Positions 1 to 5,403 of a stretch of 6,324 nucleotides of DNA are shown here, piece after piece (position 1 is the first letter of the stretch; the number at the start of each line of letters is the position of its first letter). Source of the stretch: an uncultured Chryseolinea sp. (lineage in GTDB: Bacteria > Bacteroidota > Bacteroidia > Cytophagales > Cyclobacteriaceae). The notes beneath the pieces are model-generated. The model did no database searches and was not told where the DNA came from. It saw only the letters and a list, made by a program, of their open reading frames with translations. The stretch spans positions 1 to 6,324 of the forward strand of contig CAMLER010000311.1 in the NCBI GenBank assembly GCA_946478915.1, read 5' to 3'. A program made the position numbers and the translations under genes.

Positions 1-963
1 GAGTCGCTTTCAAGGTACGAAACGAAGATTGAAACCAAAGAGGGTAAGGTGCTCAACTGTCTATTGAGTGGCACGCCACAGCTCACCACAGACGGAAAAA
101 CTTTCGGAGTCGTTTTTGTCGGGCAGGATATCACAGAACTAAGTGAATACAGACGAAGCCTCGAGAACAAAATTGAAGAGCGAACTCGTGAACTGCGACG
201 GGCATTACAACAGGAAAAAGATCTGGTGGACATGAAAACCAGATTTGTTGCCGTTGCTTCGCATGAATTCCGAACGCCACTCTCGTCGATTCAATTTGCT
301 ACAAACTTTCTGAAATATTACAACGACCGGATCGACGAAAATGAGCGAGTCAAGAAACTGGATAACATCATTGCTCAGCTCGATCACATGACTTCGCTGC
401 TGAATGACGTGCTTACTTATGGCAAGAATGACTGGGGAGCGGCCGACTTGAAGTTCGCGGCTGTAAGCCTTCGGCCTTTTATTGAAAAAGTTGCTGAGGA
501 GGCTGCATTATCCAGAGGAAATTCGCACAAGGTTATTATTAGCGCTGACGACACCCTGACTGAAATTGAAACAGACGAAAAATTGCTTAGAAGTATCGTT
601 GCAAACCTTCTTACTAACGCCATGAAATTTTCTCCAGGCCGCGACGCCGTGTATGTCTTTGTCAGAACATTCGACACACATTTGCGAATTGCGGTCCGCG
701 ACGAGGGCATCGGCATTCCGCCAGATGAGCTGGACAAAGTGTTTGAACCCTTCCTGAGAGGCAGGGCTGCGGAGTCCATAGCAGGCACTGGCCTTGGTTT
801 GTCGATCACAAAAAAAGCAGCTGAATTATTGGGTGGAAATATCAAGGTCGAAAGCAATGTTTCCAATGGCACAACCTTTGAAGTCAACATTCCCCTCGCA
901 CAGGGTATCTCACGTTTTAAGAAAGAGTCCGATTCACACGATCGAAAAGATCACATCCTTTAA
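1..963 (+). CDS. PAS-containing sensor histidine kinase, C-terminal part (5' end outside window)
   Basis: The reading frame is open from the first base to a TAA at 961-963 and gives 320 residues. A GTG at 49 could be taken as a start, but it lies inside a PAS domain, so the gene almost certainly begins upstream. Numbered from the window edge, residues 1-46 are the end of a PAS domain with its PAC motif (VGQDITE). Residues 47-78 are a charged helical linker, probably coiled coil. H88 in SHEFRTPL is the phosphoacceptor of a HisKA domain. The HATPase_c domain follows with an N box (NLLTNAMKF, 202-210), G1 (DEGIGIP, 234-240), an F box (FEPFLRG) and G2 (GTGLGLSI, from 262). It should autophosphorylate on H88 and pass phosphate to an unknown response regulator. 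No transmembrane segment is visible in this part; the sensing end is missing. The last 16 or so residues (RFKKESDSHDRKDHIL) are a polar tail beyond the catalytic domain. No partner regulator follows; the next gene is convergent. Confidence 0.93.
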   Translation, partial: ESLSRYETKIETKEGKVLNCLLSGTPQLTTDGKTFGVVFVGQDITELSEYRRSLENKIEERTRELRRALQQEKDLVDMKTRFVAVASHEFRTPLSSIQFATNFLKYYNDRIDENERVKKLDNIIAQLDHMTSLLNDVLTYGKNDWGAADLKFAAVSLRPFIEKVAEEAALSRGNSHKVIISADDTLTEIETDEKLLRSIVANLLTNAMKFSPGRDAVYVFVRTFDTHLRIAVRDEGIGIPPDELDKVFEPFLRGRAAESIAGTGLGLSITKKAAELLGGNIKVESNVSNGTTFEVNIPLAQGISRFKKESDSHDRKDHIL

Positions 964-974
964 TCTTGTTGATA

Positions 975-990
975 GTTCGGTTTATCGAAC
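975..990 (+). terminator. Weak hairpin after the sensor kinase gene
   Basis: GTTCG at 975-979 pairs with CGAAC at 986-990 around a six-base loop, and one G-T pair could extend the stem inward. It starts 12 bases after the kinase stop codon, where a terminator is expected between convergent genes. The stem is short and no T-run follows, so this is only a candidate. Confidence 0.2.
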
Positions 991-1043
991 GCATACCAAC
1001 CAGAGTAATAATTATCAAATAACATAATCACAACGTTTCGCTA

Positions 1044-1063
1044 AAAATCTAACCAGTGTGGTT
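1044..1063 (-). terminator. Candidate intrinsic terminator of the receiver-kinase gene
   Basis: Read on the minus strand, AACCA and TGGTT form a 5-bp stem around the loop CAC (1051-1063). The bases AGATTTTT follow, so a five-T run lies just past the stem. The stem overlaps the TAG stop at 1049-1051. The position and T-run suit a terminator, but the stem is weak. Confidence 0.3.
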
Positions 1064-2167
1064 GGGTAAGCTTAATTCAACAGTGGTTCCAATTCCGAAC
1101 GATGAGTTAATGTTGATTCTTCCATTGAGTTTGTTTACCGTCTCCCTGACAATGTAGAGTCCAAGCCCCGCACCTTTACTCTTCACGGTGCCACGGAAAA
1201 ACATATTGAATATCTTGGGTTTAAATTCCTCAGGAATCCCGATACCATTATCCTCGATGGAGATCAATGCTTTTTCTTTTGTGATCAGAACACTGATATT
1301 AAGAATGCATTTTTCTTTGCCAATATCTTTATAGTTTATCGAATTTGACAAAAGATTGTTCATGATAACGGTTAGTCTGTAGTCGTCGGAATAGAATGCA
1401 CCATCAGCCTTGATGGTAATATTAGTTTGCATCATCTCATAACCTTCAAGATATTTCAACCGGTCAAGAATTCCTTCAATCAATGTCCTGAAATCAATTT
1501 TTTGATGAACAATTTGCTGTCGTGAGTTTCTTGAATAATCCAGGATTTCTTTAAGTGTGTCATCCAACTTTGCGATGCTATGGTTCATCATGGAAAAATA
1601 ATCCTGGAAATAGCTTCCACGATCCATGTCTTCGCGGCTCGCAAGATCAACCAATCCCAATACAGACATCAATGGCGCACGGAGATTATGGGATACACTG
1701 TAGATAAAGCTATCCATCTCCTGATTGATTTTTACCAGCTCCTCATTTTGAATTCGCAACTCGGCTTCAGCATTCTTGCGTTGTTCCTGCAGCTCCCGTT
1801 GCCTGACTGCATTCTGTATGGCAACCGGAAGGCGCATAAGATTTGATTTCAGCAAGTAGTCATCAGCGCCCTCTTTCAAACATGTGACCGCAAATTCTTC
1901 CGATACCGTTCCCGTTACAAGGATAAACGGTATTGAAAAGCCTTTTTGCTTGCATACTTTCAATGCTTCCAAAGAATTGAATTGTGGTAAAGAATGGTCA
2001 GAAAGGATCACATCCGGACTAAACTGCGTCAATGCCTCTGAGAAATCATGTTTGGTATCGACTCGTTTACTCACAAAAGACATCCCCGATTTGATCATCG
2101 ATCTACTGATCAACTCGGCATCATCCCGCTCATCCTCTAACATTAAAATCCTCAGTTTACTTTTCAT
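1049..2167 (-). CDS. Receiver-histidine kinase (N-terminal REC domain fused to HisKA/HATPase_c)
   Basis: This 372-residue protein has its receiver domain first and its kinase second. The receiver (about 5-120) has the acidic pair E11/D12, phosphoacceptor D57 in DVILSDHSLP, T85 and K107, so it looks able to accept phosphate. A helical linker (about 121-150) carries the charged run RQRELQEQRKNAEAEL. The HisKA H box is SHNLRAPL with H160. The HATPase_c domain has an N box (NNLLSNSIN, 270-278), G1 (DNGIGIP, 306-312), an F box (FNMFFRG) and G2 (GAGLGLYIV, from 333). There is no signal peptide or membrane segment, so it should be cytoplasmic. The kinase is therefore likely controlled by phosphorylation of its own receiver by another kinase, like other REC-first kinases that act inside phosphorelays. 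The ATG at 2165-2167 is preceded by GGAAGGGA on the minus strand, a good ribosome site for this phylum. Its partner is unknown; the neighbouring convergent kinase is a possibility only by proximity. Confidence 0.93.
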   Translation of the reverse strand: MKSKLRILMLEDERDDAELISRSMIKSGMSFVSKRVDTKHDFSEALTQFSPDVILSDHSLPQFNSLEALKVCKQKGFSIPFILVTGTVSEEFAVTCLKEGADDYLLKSNLMRLPVAIQNAVRQRELQEQRKNAEAELRIQNEELVKINQEMDSFIYSVSHNLRAPLMSVLGLVDLASREDMDRGSYFQDYFSMMNHSIAKLDDTLKEILDYSRNSRQQIVHQKIDFRTLIEGILDRLKYLEGYEMMQTNITIKADGAFYSDDYRLTVIMNNLLSNSINYKDIGKEKCILNISVLITKEKALISIEDNGIGIPEEFKPKIFNMFFRGTVKSKGAGLGLYIVRETVNKLNGRININSSFGIGTTVELSLPNHTG

Positions 2168-2427
2168 TCCCTTCCGTTAAGTGTGCATACAACGAATCTA
2201 ACCCTCAAGATACTGGCGCGCCCGCATTCGCAGGGACTGATGATATTTTTGAAATCAATAATGACTTGTTTTAATTTTAAAAAGTTCGAACAATCTCACT
2301 TTAAAGTCAACATATTTATGTAATATTTTACGCCGTAGTCACCATTTTTTACATTGACAAAACGTTCATTCAACGGTATATCCACCCGCTCAAGGAATTT
2401 AATTTTTTCAGTGTAAAAAAAAGGAAA
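2168..2427. other. 260-bp intergenic region upstream of the receiver-kinase gene
   Basis: No coding frame here is convincing. It must hold the promoter of the receiver-kinase gene (minus strand) and the end of the lipoprotein transcript. Most of it is A+T rich, apart from a G+C-rich patch at about 2214-2236. It contains two perfect palindromes, GTTCGAAC (2284-2291) and ACTTTAAAGT (2298-2307). I found no clear TTTG / TAnnTTTG promoter pair for the kinase. Confidence 0.5.
2415..2422 (-). terminator. T-run downstream of the lipoprotein gene
   Basis: On the minus strand an eight-T run begins five bases after the TGA stop of the lipoprotein gene. No strong stem lies directly before it, so it is at most part of a weak terminator. 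A small stem, CGTT/AACG followed by TTTT, lies further downstream at about 2362-2376. Confidence 0.2.
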
Positions 2428-3684
2428 TCAGAAGGCGTTTTTAGCGTCCTCAATCGAGATATTGAAGAGTTTTTTTATGATGGGATCGAGTTCCTCTTCC
2501 GTCCCTTTAAAATGAAACGTAGCATGCGTATGGATGATTGATTCGCCAGGCTTAAGTTCCCTTGCAGATGAAGACGTTTCAAGTTCAAAAAAAGGTCCCA
2601 ACGGTTTGGCTCCTGGCGCAGGTGGCCCATCGTTATACGCATTAATAGCATCACCGCGATATGGCTCTTTTTGTATTTCCCACATCGAGTTTACATAATC
2701 CAATTCATTATCTGGCTTATTGTATTTAACCACCGTTAAAACGCTGTTGTTCGAGTCATAACTGCCTAGATATTCTGGCGCATTCTCAGGCAGCATTCCG
2801 ATCTTGCTGCGATATTCGCCATCCGCCTTAAAGAAGATGGTCTTTCCCACCAGTTTAAGGCGATCATCGGGGATCCTTCCGAAGTAACTATCGTTCACAA
2901 TTTGTCTCAGTTCACTTTTTTCCCCTTGATAAGGAATAATAATTACGGCGCCTGGGGACGGGTTGAACATTCCCAGTATCCAAAGTGACAAAAGTCCCGT
3001 TTCTTTTCTCCAGGTATCCTTACCGTTATTTTTCAACTCGTTTATGCTTTCAAATGCAACCGTGGAAATGTTTTTTACCCCATTACCAAGGTTCAATTTC
3101 TTTAGCGCTTCGTTAGTTCCAAAAATTCTGATGGTTCGCTTCAGTCCGACATTAAAAACAGTGCCGGAATAATTTGTAAGCTCCGTGGATTTCGTAAACA
3201 CTGCTTCGTTAGTCGTTGATGACGAAACTTCATAAGGATCCAGATCAATAACGCGCGGCACAAACCAGTTGTCAAGTTTGAATTCTTTTCCCTTACTAAA
3301 GTATATTGAAAACTGGCCACCCTCCGGTCCAAGCCAGATTCTATCTTCTCCCCCATAGGCGTTCATGTGCTCCGACGTATCTCCGGACGTGAAAGCTTCC
3401 CTGTTGATCCACCCGTAACTACTACCGGTATCCTCCTCAGATGTACTGGTCATAACGCGACCTTGCAACGCTGCCGATACTGCGACTTTACCGCGTGCCG
3501 ACGAATCCTGGAGTATCATGATGTCGATAAACTTTTTCAAAAAATCAACGTCCTCCTGAAAGCTAAATGCTGTTGGGATGGTATCTGAAGATTGTGCTTC
3601 ACTCATGTCATTCTTTTTTTGGCTGCATCCTCCCCAGACGACAATCAATGTAGCATACAGGCAGAGGCGGGCGGATGTTGTCAT
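2428..3684 (-). CDS. Predicted lipoprotein of unknown function (DUF6786-like)
   Basis: With the ATG at 3682-3684 the product has 418 residues. The N-terminus is a lipoprotein signal: polar start, hydrophobic stretch (LYATLIVV, 9-16), then WGGC with the lipid-bearing Cys at 20. The Trp at -3 is not a classic lipobox residue. The same frame extends to a TTG at 3738, but that would put 18 extra residues before the signal and would start upstream of the candidate promoter, so the ATG is preferred. The mature part is soluble and rich in beta-type sequence, with IWLGPEGGQFSIYF (117-129), ELTNYSGTVF (168-177), NPSPGAVIIIPY (241-252), LGPFFELETSS (362-372) and ELKPGESIIHTHATFHFKG (376-394). I recall this pattern from a Bacteroidota family labelled DUF6786. 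The NEAVFTKSTELTNYSG and FELETSSSARELKPGES stretches resemble galactose-mutarotase-like sandwich domains, which suggests but does not show carbohydrate binding. It is probably anchored in an envelope membrane. The role is unknown. Confidence 0.85.
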   Translation of the reverse strand: MTTSARLCLYATLIVVWGGCSQKKNDMSEAQSSDTIPTAFSFQEDVDFLKKFIDIMILQDSSARGKVAVSAALQGRVMTSTSEEDTGSSYGWINREAFTSGDTSEHMNAYGGEDRIWLGPEGGQFSIYFSKGKEFKLDNWFVPRVIDLDPYEVSSSTTNEAVFTKSTELTNYSGTVFNVGLKRTIRIFGTNEALKKLNLGNGVKNISTVAFESINELKNNGKDTWRKETGLLSLWILGMFNPSPGAVIIIPYQGEKSELRQIVNDSYFGRIPDDRLKLVGKTIFFKADGEYRSKIGMLPENAPEYLGSYDSNNSVLTVVKYNKPDNELDYVNSMWEIQKEPYRGDAINAYNDGPPAPGAKPLGPFFELETSSSARELKPGESIIHTHATFHFKGTEEELDPIIKKLFNISIEDAKNAF

Positions 3685-3701
3685 ATAAATTGATATTATC
3701 A

Positions 3702-3733
3702 CCAAAATAAAGTCTGAATAGGTATCCTCCAAA
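3702..3733 (-). promoter_or_regulatory. Candidate Bacteroidota-type promoter for the lipoprotein gene
   Basis: On the minus strand TTTG (3730-3733) is followed after 20 bases by TATTTTGG (3702-3709). The Bacteroidota primary promoter pattern is TTTG, about 19-21 bases, then TAnnTTTG; the second element differs at one fixed position. Transcription would begin roughly a dozen bases before the ATG at 3684, so the lipoprotein gene could be expressed separately from the gene upstream. Confidence 0.35.
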
Positions 3734-3762
3734 GACAACGACCAAATGTCTTGATTATGCCG

Positions 3763-4263
3763 CTATTTGATTCTAAATACGAGAGCCCCTACTACCAGCA
3801 GCAATGATACCAAATTCGCAATAGTCCTGGTAGTATGAAGTCTGTTCCATGGAATTTCAAACCCAAGCCTTCGTGACCTTATCTCCCTGTGCGGTAAGTT
3901 TGTGAACTCGATGGAGTCCAGTGCATTGTTGAGTGGAACATTTCCGAGAACAGTTACGCCAAAGACACCCATAAAGTAAATGATTGATGCGAATAGCAAC
4001 ATGTAAAAGGAACCATCCGCTCCCACATTCCTGAGATACAATGCCGTAGTTCCCGGAGTGACTATCAGTGTCCCAATAAAACTCGCAAAGAACAGAGGGT
4101 TTAATATGGCGCGGTTGATCGATTTCATGGCCTTAATATATTCGCTGTCTGATAGCCGATGCAACCCGGGGTTTACCGAGCAAGAAAAGGAGTAAAACAA
4201 GCCCGCAATAAGGGCCATCAAAAATGTTGTTAGCAAAAGAAAGATTTTAACAAGAGGATCCAT
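3763..4263 (-). CDS. DUF1772 family integral membrane protein
   Basis: The ATG at 4261-4263 gives 166 residues, close to the 150-165 usual for the family. The frame extends to a GTG at 4323, but the extra 20 residues are not family-like and the ATG product begins directly with a membrane helix. Four hydrophobic segments are visible at about 5-28, 54-77, 86-107 and 145-163. Family-like motifs are GLFYSFSCSVNPGL (21-34), GNVPLN (107-112) and PWNRLHTTRTIAN (138-150). The domain is also called anthrone-oxygenase-like after fungal members, but bacterial members have no established activity and none is assigned here. It lies 78 bp upstream of the lipoprotein gene on the same strand, so read-through is possible. 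It is divergent from the RibD-C/YCII/ECF operon and shares the TGCTGTCCA motif with it. Confidence 0.82.
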   Translation of the reverse strand: MDPLVKIFLLLTTFLMALIAGLFYSFSCSVNPGLHRLSDSEYIKAMKSINRAILNPLFFASFIGTLIVTPGTTALYLRNVGADGSFYMLLFASIIYFMGVFGVTVLGNVPLNNALDSIEFTNLPHREIRSRRLGFEIPWNRLHTTRTIANLVSLLLVVGALVFRIK

Positions 4264-4291
4264 AGTTTTTCTGTTAATAGAATAGAAGTCC

Positions 4292-4300
4292 TGGACAGCA
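4292..4300 (-). promoter_or_regulatory. TGCTGTCCA motif copy facing the DUF1772 gene
   Basis: On the minus strand the sequence reads TGCTGTCCA and ends 28 bases before the ATG at 4263. The same nine bases occur on the plus strand at 4410-4418. The core TGTCCA is one base from TGTCGA, which I recall as the -35 motif reported for ECF42 sigma factors in actinobacteria. The match to a functional element is inferred. Confidence 0.3.
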
Positions 4301-4361
4301 AAAATTCCCAATAGCCGGTGCACAGCAAGCCAAATAAGGTCAACGCATTACACAATGTTTG

Positions 4362-4375
4362 TTGCAAATTTGCAA
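4362..4375. promoter_or_regulatory. Perfect 14-bp palindrome, candidate operator
   Basis: TTGCAAATTTGCAA is its own reverse complement over all 14 bases. It lies 98 bp from the DUF1772 ATG and 99 bp from the first operon ATG, almost exactly midway. Size and symmetry suit a dimeric repressor or activator site, but no regulator of that kind is encoded in the window. Confidence 0.4.
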
Positions 4376-4409
4376 GGGAAAAAATCAGAATCGAAAGAAA
4401 TTTTAATTA

Positions 4410-4418
4410 TGCTGTCCA
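4410..4418 (+). promoter_or_regulatory. TGCTGTCCA motif copy facing the RibD-C/YCII/ECF operon
   Basis: This is the second copy of the nine-base motif and reads toward the operon, ending 56 bases before the ATG at 4475. A second TGTC (4436-4439) follows. If TGTCCA acts as a -35 element of the operon's own sigma factor, the operon would be autoregulated; this is inferred. Confidence 0.3.
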
Positions 4419-4474
4419 ATATGGATAATCCCGCTTGTCATTGATATATAATTTCAAATCAAAATGAAAATAGT

Positions 4475-5032
4475 ATGAAAACATTGAGCGTATTCAACTT
4501 TCTGACCCTTGATGGATATTACAAAGGGTTGAATGAAGACATCAGCTGGCACAGACATGGCGGCGAAGAGGCTGACTTTGCCTCTGAAGGGGCACAAACC
4601 GAAAGCACATTGCTTTTTGGCAGGAAGACTTATGAAATGATGGCTAGTTATTGGCCAACTGAACAGGGCATGAAGGACAATCCAGGCGTTGCTGACGGAA
4701 TGAATAAATCACAGAAAGTAGTGTTGTCCAATTCATTGAAAACAGCCACATGGAATAATACCCGGATCATCAATAAGAACGCAATAGAAGAAGTCAAAAA
4801 CTTAAAACATACGGGCGAGAAAGACATTACAGTACTGGGAAGCGGTTCCGTCGTTAGACAACTTGCAGATGCCGGATTAGTTGACGTTTTTCAATTCATG
4901 ATTGATCCCGTCGCGCTCGGAAAAGGCACGTCAATATTTAAGGACCTGGCTCGGACACTGAACCTAAAGCTTAGTGATTCAAGAATATTTCGTAGTGGAG
5001 TAGTCTTGCTTACTTATAAACCAATGGTATAA
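4475..5032 (+). CDS. RibD C-terminal domain / dihydrofolate reductase family protein
   Basis: This 185-residue protein has the RibD-C/DHFR fold signature. The N-terminal strand and loop are LSVFNFLTLDGYYKG (4-18). LLFGRKTYEMMASYW (46-60) is the typical nucleotide-binding helix region, VVLSNSL (82-88) the next strand, and ITVLGSGSVVRQLADAGLVD (118-137) carries the glycine-rich turn of the NADPH site. The segment FMIDPVALGKGTSIF (141-155) matches the family's C-terminal core. Such proteins are probably NAD(P)H-dependent reductases, but stand-alone members are mostly uncharacterised and should not be read as the folate enzyme or the riboflavin biosynthesis enzyme. The length is normal and no signal peptide is present, so it is cytoplasmic. 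The upstream sequence is A-rich without a clear Shine-Dalgarno site. It is the first gene of an operon, 16 bp before the YCII gene. Related reductase-like genes are, to my knowledge, commonly found near DGPF and ECF sigma genes. Confidence 0.88.
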   Translation: MKTLSVFNFLTLDGYYKGLNEDISWHRHGGEEADFASEGAQTESTLLFGRKTYEMMASYWPTEQGMKDNPGVADGMNKSQKVVLSNSLKTATWNNTRIINKNAIEEVKNLKHTGEKDITVLGSGSVVRQLADAGLVDVFQFMIDPVALGKGTSIFKDLARTLNLKLSDSRIFRSGVVLLTYKPMV

Positions 5033-5048
5033 TTATAAAATTAATAGA

Positions 5049-5402
5049 GTGGAAGAATATCTTATTATCATGCGCCTTGACCTCATTACGAAAGAGGCAC
5101 AACCTTCGCCAGAGCAAATGCAGGTGTACATGAAAATGTATAGCGACTGGGTTGGCGGAATTGCAGCCCAAAACAAGTTTGTGGGAGGGAAGGGATTGTC
5201 AACCGAAGGTAAGGTTATAAAATCCGGCGGCGCCGTTACGGATGGGCCATATGCAGAAGTTAAAGAATCCATCGCTGGTTTTATTATTGTGAGGGCAAAA
5301 GATTTTGATGACGCCTTGGAAATGGGCCGAACCTGTCCTATTCTTCAGGGCGACAACAGTGTGGAGGTGCGGAAAGTGATTTCGGTACACAATAACGTTT
5401 AG
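5049..5402 (+). CDS. YCII-related (DGPF-type) protein
   Basis: This 117-residue protein belongs to the YCII-related family in its DGPF form. The first strand is EEYLIIMRL (2-10), then a helix with QVYMKMYSDWVGGI (25-38), GGKGL (46-50) and the hallmark VTDGPYAEVKE (63-73), with Tyr replacing the usual Phe. SIAGFIIVRAKDFDDALEM (74-92), CPIL and VEVRKV (106-111) complete the ferredoxin-like fold. The start is a GTG at 5049. The first ATG (5070) would remove the first beta strand, and family members usually begin with similar residues, so the GTG is preferred. DGPF proteins are small and cytoplasmic; no reaction is established for them. They are well known neighbours of ECF42 sigma factors, as here, where the sigma gene starts one base after this stop codon. 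Tight spacing on both sides supports co-transcription and probably translational coupling. Confidence 0.88.
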   Translation: MEEYLIIMRLDLITKEAQPSPEQMQVYMKMYSDWVGGIAAQNKFVGGKGLSTEGKVIKSGGAVTDGPYAEVKESIAGFIIVRAKDFDDALEMGRTCPILQGDNSVEVRKVISVHNNV

Positions 5403-5403
5403 T

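Larger units (their letters stand above)
4264..4474. promoter_or_regulatory. Divergent promoter region between DUF1772 gene and the RibD-C/YCII/ECF operon
   Basis: This 211-bp gap must contain the start signals for both divergent units. It holds a perfect 14-bp palindrome at 4362-4375 and the motif TGCTGTCCA in both orientations (minus strand 4292-4300, plus strand 4410-4418). An imperfect 17-bp dyad, TTGA...TCAA, lies at 4441-4457. I found no good match to the primary TTTG / TAnnTTTG promoter for either gene, which leaves room for an alternative sigma factor. Confidence 0.6.

Noticed and set aside
417..890. Open frame of 157 codons on the minus strand
   Set aside because: It lies wholly antisense to the kinase catalytic domain, whose motifs are clear, and its translation has no recognisable domain.
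940..1027. Possible remnant of a response regulator start (IEKIT...LVDSSVYRT) in the second forward frame after the kinase
   Set aside because: It is too short, has no proper start codon, and lacks the receiver core; resemblance to a receiver N-terminus rests on a few residues only.
2215..2222. GGCGCGCC 8-bp palindrome in a G+C-rich patch
   Set aside because: It is an isolated short palindrome with no flanking symmetry or second copy, so no function can be supported.
4441..4457. TTGATATATAATTTCAA imperfect dyad near the operon start
   Set aside because: Symmetry is broken at several positions and the sequence is almost all A and T; it is not stronger than background. The TATAAT inside it lacks a matching upstream element.
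4464..4478. Four-codon frame (ATG AAA ATA GTA TGA) whose stop overlaps the ATG of the RibD-C gene
   Set aside because: An upstream leader frame with coupled start is conceivable, but in A-rich DNA such a short frame is expected by chance and nothing else supports it.
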